64,000 nucleotides of DNA, taken from NCBI GenBank assembly GCA_034008185.1, contig CM067081.1, positions 5,951,821 to 6,015,820 on the forward strand, in the 5' to 3' direction. Position 1 is the stretch's first letter. Every line of letters begins with the position of its first letter. A program made the translations under genes and the position numbers. Positions 21,031-35,707 of the stretch are shown here, piece by piece. The notes beneath the pieces are model-generated. The model saw only the letters and a program-made list of their open reading frames with translations, searched no databases and was not told the origin of the DNA. This DNA is from Gorsachius magnificus (taxonomy: Eukaryota > Chordata > Aves > Pelecaniformes > Ardeidae).

Positions 21031-24000
21031 TACCACCTATTTGTTTCATTCAAAACAGTTTCTTTCTTTCTAGAAGAATTAAAACCATTCAATGACAACT
21101 CCGAGATAGATCAGCAGATGCTCTGGAATAATTCAGTACTCTGGACAATTCATTATACAATTTAAGCAGTAAGCATGAAACTAGAAAACTTTAAAATGAA
21201 AGGCTGTAGGGAGTCTAATAAATTCTACATTATTTCAACCGTCACCATAATATTGCCTCACAAACACTGGTTTTATTATTTGCAAAAGAGACAGACTTTT
21301 GATTTCAACAGTAACAAAAATTCCCAGAACTCATATTCAGGTATTTTGGGGGGAGAAGTTAGTTTATTAAATTTTAAATCACAATTTTCATGCCATGTTA
21401 TTGTATTAATTATTCCTTTAACTGTTGGCTTCTTAAAGCTGTACAGAGCTGTCATACCTTTCATTAAAGCTGCAGCTTAATTGCCCTTAAAATATTTAAG
21501 ATGAATAAAAACATTCTTGGCAATGAAAGTGATTGAAAATGAAAAATTAATTTAAAGTCTTGGATGTGAACAGTGCCTTGCATGGACTGAAGACTGGAAA
21601 AAGGACAAAAACCAGGATGCTTAAATGACACTATTACTTCTTAAAAGCTTGTGTGTCAGTGTTTTACATCAGGGATCCTGTTAAGCTGCCTCTGCTGGTT
21701 TGATCCAAATCAAAAATAATTTGACACCAGGAATTATGTCTTCAATGACCTACATGGGTTTTATAGCAAGACTTTGTTTAATTTCATTACTTAGTAATGG
21801 AGATGGGCATAAATATCACTGAAATTTAACTGACAGCATTAAATTGTGAATTTTGCATTTAGCAGTGAGGACAGGTGAGTAATACGAAAAGGTCCAGATA
21901 GGTCCAGGTGAGTCAGGTAGTGTCCTGATTCTACCTCAATATTTGGGGCCCAGGGAAATGTTCCTTTTGGCTTAATATTTCTGTGAGTAAGAAAGACTGT
22001 AGAAGCCTGCTAAACATACATACAGTGTCTGATTTTAACATTTCAGCACTAGACATGTGAAGAAATTGTAAAACTATATTTGCAAAAGATAATCACTTGG
22101 TTGTACTTGATGAAGATACATGGGCAATTACACCCCTGGACAGACTTTATGCAAAATACCAGATGACTCTGTTGAGGTATCTTGAAGACACAGTACAGGC
22201 AAAAGATGCTCATGTTCCTATCAAAGCTTCAACTGGATTTCTAAATATTGATTAGTCAAAAATTCTGGTTAGGCACTGCCTGTAGTTAAATATAATGAGA
22301 TAATAATCTTATCTGGTTTTATCTTTCTAAGCGTTAATCTTCTAGTCCAAGTCATTCACGTAAAGACTTTTTATCCTACACCACAGGATAATGCTCTACA
22401 CCACAGGAGTAACTCACCCACTACAGGGGTTGATTTGAGTGGGAATTTCTAGTATATGACAACACACTGTGCTTAATAATAGGTATATTTGTTATTATAC
22501 AGAACCAAATAATGTACATTTAGCTATTTAATAAGTATACCTAGAAGTACTTTCTCTTTAGATAGCACATTTCTCAAAGGAGAAAGAGAGGATGGCTAAT
22601 TTAAATAAGTAACTACTGTAGATATTTCTCCCAAATTACTTTTATGCCTTCAAAATTAAAAAAAAAAATAAACAATACATCTCTCTGATTAATATCTGGC
22701 TTGATAATTTTGCTTAATTACTCCAAAGAAAATTTTTTTGTTTTTCTCCTCAGAGAATAGGAGTCTGACTCACAGTTGCAGAAGAAATTCTCCCATGTTC
22801 AGTCCAGCCCTGAAAAAAAAGTTTCTTTATTTTAAAAAGATTAGTCCTTTTATTTTTATTTTTCCCCTTAAGTCTGGAAAGGGGATGTATGGGTTCGTGG
22901 GAAAAGATAAAAAAATGAACATATTATTTGCTAGTTTAGTGGGTCATTTAGGAAAAAAGGAACAGAATAAGACAAATCCTTTATTTAAGGATGCTTAAGG
23001 ATTTTATCCAGTGATCATTTAATGGAAAATGCATAAATATTCCTTGAAGCACTTACAGTTATTTAGGAGTTTTTTACTCTAACTTCTAAGTCAGGAAGGC
23101 ACTATCCACTTGCTTATTTCAGACTCAAGTGTGTACTGTAACCGTTGGGTATACTCACAATAAAAAACGTGAGCAGCTGTTCATACTCTATCTACATTCT
23201 TTGGCAGTCAGGCAATGAGCATCAACTAAATTCAGAGCCAGGGTATGACAGTACTGTCATTGGAGATGGAGGAAAAAGCTCAGTGACTGAATCACCAAAC
23301 CCAGAGCAGTCTCCTGCCCAAGAGGATGTATTTTGAGGATATATCAGATATTAAATTGCTCATTTGATTCCAGCCAGGCTTCAGCTTTATTTGTCTCATG
23401 ACATTTTCAGGCGAACCTTTGCTGAACTGTTTACCCTTCTCAAGGTAAATCACCCTCGGAGCAACACAGTCTGTCCCTGCTGAAAGGAAATGAAGATATT
23501 TTTTTTTTTCCTTATGTAAGACAAACAGCAGCAACGTCTCCGTCCCGTCCTCCTCATCTTGGGAAACAAAGCAATCATTTTTGCTATTACACTTGCTATC
23601 AGCATAGCACAAGTCTTCCAGTTTCCCCTTTTCACCTCTCCCAGCTTTCTAGTTTCGTGTCTGAATGCACTTCATCATTTTCAAATTTTCTTTTTGGCGG
23701 ATTCAATACTCAAATAACTATTACTTTGCAAAGCACACACAGTAACCCCAATTTTCCATTCACTGGATTTTCTTCATTTTCTGAGGAAAAAAATAGTACT
23801 TCATTACATAGCTATTCATCTGTGTGTTTGGTGAAATGCAACATTATTCCAGGCAGAATTTGGGCTACTTATTTATTTATTTGTTTGTTGGAGAGAAAAA
23901 GAGGAGATGGATGGTGATTAGAAGGGTTTTAAAGCGCAGAATTTTTTGGAAAGAGAGCCTAATATGTCATTATTAGTACCCATTAAATAGACACCTTATA

Positions 24001-26287
24001 TCCCGAATAAAAGTTTTTGTTATATGACGATACAGACTTTTTAACAACAATTCAGGGTTATATTAAAAATTACAGTCAAATGGTGTTAAAAAGTGAAAAG
24101 TTAACTCAAAGTCCAAAACTGCAAGACGATGCTTTTTTCACCTATAAGCCCTCTTCCTTGACATTAAAGGCTTTCATCACTGGTGATATAAAGCAATTTA
24201 AGATTTTGCACTGATTTTTCTTTTTGTTGTTGTTCTTCAGAAAGAATAAAGCAAGGTTTTCTGACACCCAAATGTTGTCTCTGCTCTGGTATCAGGTACC
24301 ATGCTTTTGCCTAAGGCAGCCTCACCACCAACTGCTAGCAGAAATGAGGAGGGAGGGTAACAGGGGAGAGAACCTACATTTAGTCAGGACACATTTAGAA
24401 TCACTGTCATTGAGGACAAGAGGAGACAATAGACATCTTGAAAGACAACTTCCTATTCATGAATTCTTTGTAGTAGATATTGCTCCTCCACCGGTACTGA
24501 AATAAACCCCCATTTGCCTCCTGGAAAAAGTTGATTCAACATCACGGCCAATGTCCTCACATGTAGGGTGTGAATTGTAGGAGCCTCTGGAAATGCTGGG
24601 ATGCGTGAGCAGGAAAGAGAAGGAAAAAGGCTATGCCTGAAATAAGTAAAAAATCATCAGAAGGGGCTAATTTCCTCTAAGGATACTTTGTGGTTTTACA
24701 GAAAAACTCAATAAATAATAGAGTTGATCACATAAATAAATAAAGCAAGAAAAAAAAGAGGCAATATATCCTTCACATATCTTCCAGTCTTTGTAAGCAC
24801 CCTATTGTCACTTCATCTGTCTTTGGTTTATTGTTTATTACATAAATGTTTATTACATTTAGATAAGGTGTAAAATATACAGCCCTAAAGATTAAGGCAT
24901 TGGTAATAAAGAAGTAAAGTTTTGTTCTTACAGGTAATTATAGGATGCCATAATTTTACAAAAAATATTTTTTGAAAATGAAAGTAAATTTCCAAGGTTT
25001 CTGATGAAAGGAAATTTTTAATATTGTTTTCAGAAGTTTCTTTACAGAAGGCATTTTAAGTTCACTTTCAGAATAAAATACTGGTTCCAAAACCTTATTT
25101 TTTTTTTTATTTTCATACTAGATTTATACTGTGTTAGTTCACGAAATGTAAGAGATTTTTTAAAATAAAACCCAACAAACTCATGCTAATTGAAATAACA
25201 TTTCTAGATGTTGAAAAAACCATATATTACACTGGGGAAGAACAGCGATTAACCAAGATGTTTTTGTTAGCTTGCACATTTTGATGACATGGGTGCATCC
25301 TTGTTTTGGAGTGAGAGCACAACTGCATGGCCAATTATCTGTTTCAGGATTAAAAGCATGTGTTCCAGTATGGGAGGATGAGTAAGGACTCTAATAAAAG
25401 GGACCATGGGTCAAGAGGGAGACTTGCATCTCTCCTTTCAAGATACCCACCTCATTTTGTCAGATTATTGTTGCCTTCTCTCCCCCTCCCTGCCCCATAA
25501 GCACCAGGGGATAACAGTCTGTATTTATTTATAAGTCAGTATAAATAAATAATAATAATGCTATGGAGGGTAGACAGAGATTATTTCCAATACACTAAGT
25601 TGGCTGCACTGTGGTATTAGTACTCACACATGCACACAAGGAAAAACAAAAGAAAATAAAATGGTATTTGTGGGAGAAGGGAATGGAAAAAAGATCAAGG
25701 AAACTACAAAAGCCTAATATTTCTCAAAAATCTGTTGCTTACCGTATGAAATAATTGCAATCATAATTTTACATTCTAAAATGTTGACTTTTATTCATTG
25801 TTTAAAAATTTAGTTGATGTAGTCATGTAATTAAAAATAATTTTTAATGTTTTACATGCACACAAAAAATATGATTAAACATTGTGAAATGTTGCACATA
25901 GCAACAGAATCTTAAAGTCTCTCCAGGTTCACTTGTGTCTGCGTACATGCACACAAAAGAGGAGGATTTTCCCATCATTTCTACATTTTCACTTGGAAGT
26001 TTGTGTCTCTCTGTGTCTGACCCTTTCAAAAAGATATTCCAACATGTATTAAAAAAAAAAAAAAAAGAAAAAAAAAGTCTAATTTCAACAAATGGACTGA
26101 CTCCTCCTATATAAAGCCAAGAACTTTTGATGTCTTTCTGGAGCTGGGATTTCATGGTCAGCGTTTGTGTCAGAGATGAGAGGAAACAGATGTGGTTACC
26201 TCAGTGGATGGGTAACCCTACCCCTCATTTCTTTCTTTATTCCTTCCAATTTTCTCATTTCCCTTTTTCCCTTTTTTTTTTTTTTAG

Positions 26288-26320
<33 letters not shown>

Positions 26321-27879
26321 CCAGTTAGGCAGAACAAAATGTTTATATTTGAAACAACCAATGGCACTCAGAGCTGGCATTTTTAAAGGGAGTCTCAATT
26401 CCTTTCTCTCTAAGTCCATTTTTCCTTCTGTGCTCAGGCAGAAGGTAAACACATGCTCCTGAGGTAAACCTACGCTGGCACAATGGCAGGGTCACTATCA
26501 CTGAGCAATCCCAGGGTTCCCTCTTGGAGTACTTGAATTTGAATTCTTTTAAAATCTATGACTATTAGAAAATACTACAGCAAAATCTGAAATGGCACTT
26601 GCTTCTTGACCCTCAGGTTCTGCTAAAAAGTCGGAGTGCAAGTTGGTTCACTACAGAAGTAAATACAGACAAGAAATTTGGTCCATCAAGACCGTTCATT
26701 TCTACACAGAAGATCTGAGCTACAATTTTGGTTCTTCCCTCCATCTCTATTTTCTGTGTGGTCTTTGAAATAAGTGAAATCTCCTCAGGTTCAGAAACCT
26801 CTTTGTTTTAAAAATATTTTCCAAGATGCAGCTAAAATTTTTTGGCTACTTAGAATTTGTCCTAAATAATTAATATAGCTGGAATATCTGAACCTCTGCC
26901 TTTCATTTGTAAGAGGATGCAGCTACTTTATATCCCAAGCATACTATTTACACCTGAATCTGTGCATGGTCACAGAGGTGAACGGAGCAAGCTAAATTTC
27001 TTTATGAGAATCATGTAATAGCAACTGAATAACTCATTTCCTACTTTTAGGACTGTGTTTTTATTTATTATCTCAAACCACAACTAAGGAGAATAAATTA
27101 ACCTAAATCATAGCCACTGACTTCACTTTGTTAGTCACTGAATAATTTTTTCAGCACAAACATCAGAAATGTAAAAACACTGATTTTTCCATAAAAGAAC
27201 TTTATTAAAATCCTCTTGTTCTGAGCTTCTCCCAGGTATAAAATCTCTGCTGAGCAGAGTTGTGTAGCTCAGTTTGCCTCTGGGTTTGCCTCGTGCATTT
27301 TATTTCTGGAAGTCTGTGTTGGTGCATGCAGAGCAGTGGTTCTTCTTCATCTCAGATAATTGAGTATGAACTAGTAAATTAAATTTGCTTAAAAAACAAT
27401 GTTACAATAGTTATCTGGGTGAGCTAATGAATGCTTAGTGTATATAGTAAAGATATGAAAGAGGAAGCAAATTAAGGTTGACACAGAAACTCAATATCTC
27501 TAATGTAAAATGGTCTAAGAAGATTGCTTTTACTGTACTTCCATCAACTCTTTCAGGAGAGGTTACAAAATTTAACAGAGACTTACAAAAGGTGCCACTT
27601 TATCTGATGGCATCAAAAAATGAATCCTCATAAGCAGCCCTGTTTCAGGCCCTTTGTGTCCTTTGCAAGTGCTGTAACATTTCAGTCAGACACAGTTGGA
27701 TTTACTAAAGATCTATTAAGCCAGGCTGGCCTTGTACCTTTCTTGGATACAGTGCTTTACTATTCTTTAGGTTAAAGGACATAAGTAATATTTCATCTGC
27801 CTAGAATTGATGACAGCATCTGGAAGAATGCCAAACAGAAAATTAATTAGAATGACAAAGATGGAATTAATAGAAATAT
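21031..27879. other. AT-rich non-coding stretch with poly(T) and one CpG-retaining patch
   Basis: I see no definite gene. Notable sequence includes a patch near 23400-23700 with more CpGs than its surroundings (see findings), and a large T14-AGGG-T31 tract at 26272-26320 whose antisense reading gives a meaningless poly-Lys frame. A-rich tracts lie at about 26049-26077. Short reading frames elsewhere have no recognisable domains. Confidence 0.55.
26272..26320. repeat. interrupted poly(T) tract
   Basis: T14 (26272-26285), AGGG, then T31 (26290-26320). The same layout, T9-AGGG-T22, occurs at 3738-3772. Confidence 0.9.
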
Positions 27880-28650
27880 TGTAAGATGGAGAAGGAATTA
27901 AAGAGAAGGGAGAATGGAAGCTACTGGGTTGGAAAGAACTTATTGGAATACCCCAAGAACCAGTCTGGAAATAACCTAATTTAATATTTTTAATCATGGC
28001 ATGACCTAAAGTGATTTATTAGTCATATTTGCAAATGATACAAAGTGGGAAGGCATCAGCAATACAGAAAAGGGCAAACACTGTGCAAGATAAACTGAAT
28101 CGTAAAGCCTGGAATAAGAGAAATGGGGTGAAATTTAGCAGTATAAATAACAAGGTTATGCTTTTGGATGGAAAATGAGGTTGAGAACACAACACTGAGG
28201 GGAAACTCTGAGATCCCAAATACAGTGTAGTGTTCTGATTGCTCACATTTAGGAACAAGTAATTCAACCCAGAATAAATACAGGAAGACAACACTAGGAT
28301 AGATAGGGGAAAAATGAAAATTTATAGAATGGAACAAGAGCCATAAAATAGAAGCTTCTGAGATTACATGATGCTTTGTCATATAAACAAATGTGTCAGG
28401 GGAATAAACACCAGAGATGTAAGATAATTGTTTCCCTTAAAGGCCAACAACAAGTTTTGGCACAGAAAGAAGGTGGGTATAAGCAGTCTGAACAAATTTA
28501 GGACGGAAATTAGAAGGTGGCTTCAGCCTATCAAGGAAACAAAAATCTGGGAGAGCTTTCCAATAGTACAAGAGAAGAGACACAAACCTAATCAACTTTG
28601 CAAAAGATTTCACAATGCAGATAATTGGTTTATGACTGTATGATGTGATC
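27880..28650 (+). repeat. ancient decayed CR1 (reverse transcriptase region to 3' part)
   Basis: Although broken in every frame, several landmarks of CR1 ORF2 occur in the right order: TTTGCAAATGATACAAAGTG (a decayed form of the FADDTK motif, at 28028), then AATGGGGTGAAATTTAGCAG and AACAAGGTTATGCTTTTGGA (the family's MKFN...K...VMLLG-like stretch), and later AATTTAGGACGGAAATTAGA near 28495. The spacing agrees with plus-strand CR1. It is far older than the other copies here. Confidence 0.6.
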
Positions 28651-31600
28651 ACCTGACACAAAACAGGACTGGACTTGTAGTCATATTGCCTGCATTGCTG
28701 ATGGTTGAGGTTCTCATGTTTGTAGCAATATCAGATGTATTATCATTCCATAGCTATCCTTTAGTAACTACAGGTATTAACAAAGAGGGGATAAGATAAT
28801 TATTCGAATAGCTTCTTACAGAAAACATTCTGTATGCTTGTGTAACCATCCGTGTTAAAAATGGCATATTATTACACAAATATTTTTAAAACAAAAAATT
28901 ACTAGACCACTGAAAAACTATATATGAAAGAGTGCAGATTCAAAAAATGTACATGAATTAATTTGTATGGCTGCTTTGAGTTTAAGGGATTTATATTGAG
29001 CTAACTCTCACTCCAGTCTCTTCATACCTATCTCCAAAGTAATTCAGTAAAAAAAAAAAAAATATTAAAAAATTAAACCAACAACAAAATCTGCTTCAGG
29101 GACTAAACTGTAATTCACAAATTTTCATTCTTCTTCCTGGAGCATCAGACTTCCACTGAGGCCGGTGGAAACTTCTCATTCACTAAGTTTGTCTTTTTCT
29201 ATGTATTGAGTTTATGGGACTGACCCCAAAAGCAAATGCTAAGAAATATGAAGTAACTGCAACAGGTTTTTTTATCAAAGCTAGTAAGGGTTAGAGCTCC
29301 ACTACAAGGAAAGCACATCTGGACAAAAGTCTCAAAACAGACAAATGACTACAATAGTCATCAAACAAATAATTTAGAATAAACTGCTGAAAATCAACAG
29401 TTAGGTACCCAAACCCCACTGCTGTTACATGTCTCAGTTGAGTTGTTCTTCTCAGATGCTCTAGATATTGAAATTACCTGTTGTGAGAAAGGTGCTGTTT
29501 CTCAAGAAAGAGCACTCTCAAATGTGCAAACAGTGCATGGAACAAGAGGTGTTAAGGCAGCTTCTCAATTGGGTAACAGAGACCCCAGAGAAATCAAGGA
29601 GTCATAATTGACCAATTATTACAGAGGGCGTAAGACTCAGTCCCAATTCCAAATAATTTATCCTCTTTAAATAAGACATGCATGGTTACACTAAACTTCC
29701 ATTACAACTCTGAGCTGTCACCAGCCAGTTCTGGTGTTGGGAAGGGGGTGAGTTTGGCTTTTCTCTTGGCTCTGGCGGTCGTTTTTACGCCTTTATTTGC
29801 TTCTTCCTTCATGAGAGCACAAGCACTCAGGTCAGTGTGTAGTAAAACAGGCTGTTGAACCAACCTGGACTAAAATTAGTGAGATCTGAGTGTGTTTGTG
29901 TGTGTGTGTGTTTAACTGGGATCAGTTCCCCAGAAGAACACTATACTACCTAATTATTCAAGTGTTTGCCAACTTCTGACAAATGAAATTCCTCGTGGAG
30001 CTACTGAGCTAGTTTATATTTGCAATTCTGTTGTCCAATTTCTTTCAGAAGCAGTTAATTTACCAAAAATAATTTCAGATTAATATAGGTTGCTTTACAC
30101 TATATTTAACCAACTCAGTTTATTTCGCACAAAACCCTTCTTGAAAAGTGCCTGGAAATCAGAATGTCATTATATTTGGAAATGAACTGCCAACTGCTCT
30201 AACCCAATGCTTTCAGTTCTGAGTCTCAAGAGCTTGCAGCATTTTAGGTTGAGATATGGTGTCAACATGGTCAACAATGAATAAATAAATGAAGAAAAAT
30301 GGTAATTTAATGTTATGGCATGATGACACCTACTGAGAGTGACCAGCCAGGACCTTGTTAAAGTTGTACTGAGCTCGATCAATGAAATCAAATGTTTTAT
30401 CAGGAAACTCTGCAAAGTGGTAAGCCCAACTGGACCAACTGTATGTCAGCTATTTTTCAAAATGACAGAAATAGTAATGGATCATCTGGAATGCTATTAT
30501 TTAGTGCTAATGAATGATTGTTTGGTGATGGAAGAAAAATCAATTATGACAGCTGTGAGAGATGCTGCCCCCATTCTATTATTCCAAAAATAAATAGCAA
30601 AGCTGCCTGCTAAGGTAGGAAATAAGCTAGCATTCCCTGTGAGAGAGAAAAGTTACAGGAAAGAAGCAACTGGAACTTGTGTTTACTGCGTGTAAACCAT
30701 GATGGGGCCTCAAGGTGGAAGCCAAAGTCCTTGAACTGCTGAAAAAAACCACAACTTTTTCATACTTATATTGAAAGAGATCAACATGCTTTCTCTCTCC
30801 AGACAGTTGGACAACTTCTAATTGAGCATCAAACTCTGTTATTTCTGGGAAACCTTCACCCAAGAACAATGGCTGAGAGGACATGATGGGTGAGAGATCA
30901 TCATATTCGGACTGCTAAGAATTTAAGGAACAAGGGTTTAAAAAAAAAGGAAGAATCATCATTTAAAATCAAAAGTCATTCCATTAAAAAAATTATCAGA
31001 AAGGTGCATACTGTCCAGCTTAGACAGAGCCTAAATAGGACAGTTCTCACTTTCAGACTAAATAATGTGTTGCTTGGGGCAGGAACTCTGCAAGTAAACA
31101 AAGCTAAAAGCCAAATGAGAAATACAATTTCAGCAAAGATAGTACACAGTGTGTTGCTCCCTTCTGAAAAGGATACACTTAGTGAAAACTATTTAAGACT
31201 CCTAGGGATTTTTATGTGCATCACTATGCATACAGATAGATACAGACAGATATAAATGTACATAGATATGTAGACCTAGACATAGATATATAGATACCAG
31301 AGTCATCTGACAATATCTCAGCTAAATGTTGCCAGCCCAATACAAAAACCGTTTCCAAGGAAGATCTCTGTTTCCATCTGCTTCCCAGGAATGAGGGAGT
31401 CCTTGTTCCCTTCCTGAGATCAGAAAAAAATGCAATGATGAAACCGTGGAGTTGGATTGTGCTAAAGCTCACAACTGAATGCTGAGAGTCAGTTATCTCC
31501 TCATTGCCTCCTCAGCCCCAGCTCTTATGGACCAGACGTAGGGGACTATTGTCGTGTTCAAGAGGAGCATGATGTTGCCCGTGTTTCACTCTTTTTTTTC

Positions 31601-34600
31601 TGTTCCACCAGTGAGGAGGAAGAGGAGGAGTTTAAGGCACGAGAGGGGTACAGGCAATGAGACAATGTCCTACTTATGCATGGGCCACATCTCTGGCAGC
31701 CTGGAGCTATAAGCAGCTGTCTTCTGTGTGTAATGCCAACCATGCATGAACTTGTTTGAAGAACAGAACGTATATGTATGGTCAGAACCTCAACAGACTG
31801 ATCTAGCATCCACTGATTCAGCTGAAACCTTCCTCTTCATCTCAACAGACTTTGACCAGGGTCTGAACATATTGTGCAGACATAACAAAGCAAATTGCAG
31901 CAGAAGTCTCATCTTTAGGACACCTAACCTGACAGGTGTCCACTGATAAATAGTGAAGAAATAGGACAGGTAAGAGAGAATATGCTAAAAATATTAAGTG
32001 TATAAAATTTCATGAAAGGAAGCAAGTTTAATTTGTTAATTCATTACTCTAGTGACAAGCTGCTAAAACATCAGTTGTACTAATGTGTCACAAAACTAGA
32101 CACAAATTGAAGGAGACTAAATTTTCTATTATCCGAAACTCCCTTGGTAATGGAACATGATTATTAAAGACATTTGCTAATATGTCTTACTATGAATTTG
32201 TCTGGGAACTAATACCTTCGATTACCAACTGAAATTAGTGTTCTGGTTTTTGTAGCTCGATTCTGTATGACAGCACAGCCAAAGGGAGATTTGCCACTAA
32301 AGTCAAGGGCGGCAGGAGGATATTGGTTTAGCTATGGGACCATTTGAGGGAGCTATTACAAACTTTAGTGAGCATAATATATAAGTTAAAGCTGGGAAAA
32401 GAATTCTGGAAGGATATAAAAACTCATGGTGCAGTTATCACAGAAATCACTTCAGAAAAAGGTGAAATACTGCCAGAGAACTGACTATCCAACATCTGCC
32501 AAATCTGGAACTACCTATGTCTTTGTGGGAAACTAACCTTGCTGGCAAGTGGCAGATTACTGGGGAGGCAGACAGATGTAATCTACCCTCCTCATTCAGA
32601 GGCACTCAAGAGGTGATAACTAGCTCAGTGTATGCAACTAAAGTTGTTAAGAAATATGAAAATTGGGGCTATTCCCTACCATCAGTCATGGAAATCATAT
32701 GGAATTTTTTTTTTTTCCCCCATGGATATTTTCCATAGTATAAAGCTATGTAAGCAAGGCGGAAAGAGAAAAAATAGAGCATTTTAATTCTTCAGCAGGA
32801 TACCAATATGGATTATGGTATCCAAAATAAAGCAAAATAATTTTCTCATTGATCTTGGATCTTTCTGGTGGCCATGAGTGCCCCATAACAGAGCCCTGTG
32901 ATGGGTCTCCATAGAAGCCCAATGACAGTGCAGAGAAGAAAATTCGACAATGTATATGGAGGAATATACAATAAAGCTTCACAACCAGAAAAAAAAAATG
33001 TTTTTCAGGCCTGCTGAGGATATCAGTGGACAGCTTTTAAGATACACAATTAATAATCAAGGACAACGGCACATGTCTTCCTAGCCTTCAGTTCCAGATA
33101 GGATGAAAAATCAAGCTCCTTCTTCAATATAATGTTGTTACTGCTAACTTTCTTTGAAGTCATTTGTTGTGCAGTGACAAGCTACAGATAGGTTTCTGAG
33201 GACTTATGATTTTTTCAGGTAAATATCATTATGGTAAGTATAGTCCAGGTTTTCTTACAGCAAATACAAGCTAATTATCTTCTGGCTCAAATATTGCTTT
33301 AAATTGATTTTTTTTTTTGTTCCCCTAACTGGACCAATGACAATTAAAAATAACCTATTTGGGATTAATTAATTGCATTTTCCATTTTCAGTCAAATAAA
33401 AAGTTTTACTCAAAACAAAGCAGCCTCCCTTATTTTTGGTGTTTTAATGATTGCATTAAAAATACCTATTTGGCTAGATTTGGAAAAGAAATAATATTTA
33501 AGCTATAACAAACTGAAATGTTGAAAATGTTGAACTGCGGCAACACTGTAAAATGAAGCAGCTTTCCTCCCTGTTCATCTGTTCATTGGAATTAGCGCAT
33601 AGTTGCAAATAACTTGGTGAATTTTTACAGCAACTAAAATAAGTAGACAACAATTTTGAGGTGTTTGTAATTTCCGTAAGCATTGCCCATGTCTATAATG
33701 TGGTTTATCAGTACTGTGTGTCTCAGTGGTCTCATTGGAAACAGATTCAAACTTATTGCATTTCAGTGCAGTTCCCATTTCTAGCTCCTCATTTAGGGTG
33801 AATCTTTGGGACTGGATTATTTCCATCTGACTTTAGAGACCTGACTGGTTTACTATCATAGAGACATATTCACCTCATATACATAATGCAACAGAAGGAC
33901 ACAGGAATGTCCTGAAGTTCTCAAGCAGACTATCCAGGCTCAGAAAGTGCAGGTAGAACACAGGTTCTAAAACACAAGCCAAAGGTCTTGGTAGAAAAAA
34001 AGTTTAGGGAAAGGGCAAAACAATGGCAAAAAAAAAAAAAAAAAAGAAGTCATTAGTTCTCACTATTATATTGAGTTTTATGTTATCTGGAGCATTTTAA
34101 TATCTGCCATTTTTGGGACAAAGTGGTTAGAAGATAACCTTCTCATTATATTCAAAATAAATAACACCCTCCCCCTCAAATGAAACAGAAAGAACTCTGG
34201 TCTGATTGCTAGGGGCAAAAAAAGCTGGAAATATTAAACTTAAAGGTTTAAGATCCAGAAGGAAATTAAAGGATCAGATGTCTACATTTAGAAGCAGCAA
34301 CTGTGATAAACTGTTACAGATTGAAAGAGAGCTGATGCAACGATGAAATATGGAAAAGAGTATGCAAAATTAGAGGCAACATTTGGAACAAGGGTCTAAA
34401 AGGAAATTCTAATGGAAAGCCAAAATGCCCTAAATCAGCTGTTGATAAAACTACATTCCTGGAACACCTTTCCTCATCTGCCCCTCTAAACACCACATGG
34501 AATTTGTTGTAAATACTATACAAGATGTTGCATACTTGCATAGTAAACATAAATAAGATGTAAAGCTTCACCCTTCTTTTTGCTAAAGTCAAGCAAGCAT

Positions 34601-35524
34601 TCCTTGAACAAAGCAAAACCTTGAGCAATTTCTTATGCTCAAAATCCCTTGGGTTGGCAGAAACGAGTTATTAGGAAAACAATTTCAAAACATACATATT
34701 CATTTATGGAGATATATACTGAACATGTTAGAATATCATATTCTTCTGGCTAAACATTACTTTTACGTATCATCAACATAATGAGGGTTTGAGGGTCACC
34801 AAAGTATCATTATCAGAGCTTGGCCTTGCAAGTATCTAAAAATGTTTGGTGTCAGCACAGCTTGACTTCATAGCCATCTTATAAGTATACTTAATACTAA
34901 AACATCCTTATTACGCACTCTATGCACATTTCTAATCTAACAAATCAACACATTATAGGGTTTATTGCCTTATTACCCGTTTACAAAATCATGATCCTTC
35001 TTCTATGTTCAAGGTAAAGCCTGACATGATATCTTACATATAATTATGGTATATAAATGATAAAAATCTTAATCAGCTAGGTCTCTCAAGAGCCTGATTG
35101 CTTCTGCCTACTTAACAAGAAGCTTTAGTATAGGCAACAGAGCAGTGTGTCTAAATATACACCCTTAAGGAAGAATATTTTTCCATACATTTTTAGTGCA
35201 GTGATCCCAAGGGGTTTGATCACAGTTTATCTCTGCCAAATTTTCAGTGGCCATAGAAGGATGGAGAAAAGTAGTTTTGTTTCAGGAATTAATTTGAAAC
35301 TTGGACATTTGATTTCTCATCTAATATTGGGTGAAAGCCAAAAACCAGTTTACAATTCAAATATTGCAAATGGACAAGTTGCGTAAAAGATTAACATGAA
35401 GCTGTGGAGATGGAAAACCAGAGGTGTCTAAAATACAGTTAATGATTTTTTTCAGTTTTCATTCTCCTTAAATACTGAAAGTCCTTTTGACCCTGTACCT
35501 GAATATACACATCGTGGTAAGCAT
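28651..35524. other. AT-rich non-coding stretch
   Basis: No gene or intact element is recognised. It contains a short GT run near 29891-29911, a degenerate GATA/GACA-like stretch at about 31228-31300, and A-runs near 34029-34045. Reading frames such as 30339-30593 and 30890-31255 show no domain. A strong splice-acceptor-like pyrimidine tract at 31588-31611 is discussed under findings. Confidence 0.55.
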
Positions 35525-35707
35525 GAGGAAAACAAGGTGATCAGGAGTAGTTCAGCATGGATTCACCAAGGGGAAATCATGCCTAACCAATCTGATAGCC
35601 TCCTAGGATGGCATGACCGGCTGGGTAGGTGAGGGGAGAGCAGGGGATGTTGTCTACCTTGACTGCAACAAAGCTTTTGACACTGTCTTCCATAACATCC
35701 TCATAGG
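35525..35707 (+). mobile_element. CR1 LINE, upstream piece (split by solo LTR)
   Basis: A plus-strand CR1 ORF2 segment from the central reverse transcriptase region: GTTCAGCATGGATTCACCAA, then GTCTACCTTGACTGCAACAA, then TTTTGACACTGTCTTCC. The last two encode the catalytic-Asp region in a YLDCNKAFDTV-like form. It ends at the target site ATAGG (35703-35707) of the solo LTR and resumes at 36542. It comes from a different, older subfamily than the minus-strand CR1s. Confidence 0.85.

Noticed and set aside
26127..26462. Frames rich in Phe or Lys around the poly(T) tract
   Set aside because: Driven by homopolymer; no domain.
30890..31255. 121-residue plus-strand frame
   Set aside because: Lys-rich, no recognisable domain, no splice or promoter context; length is possible by chance in 64 kb.
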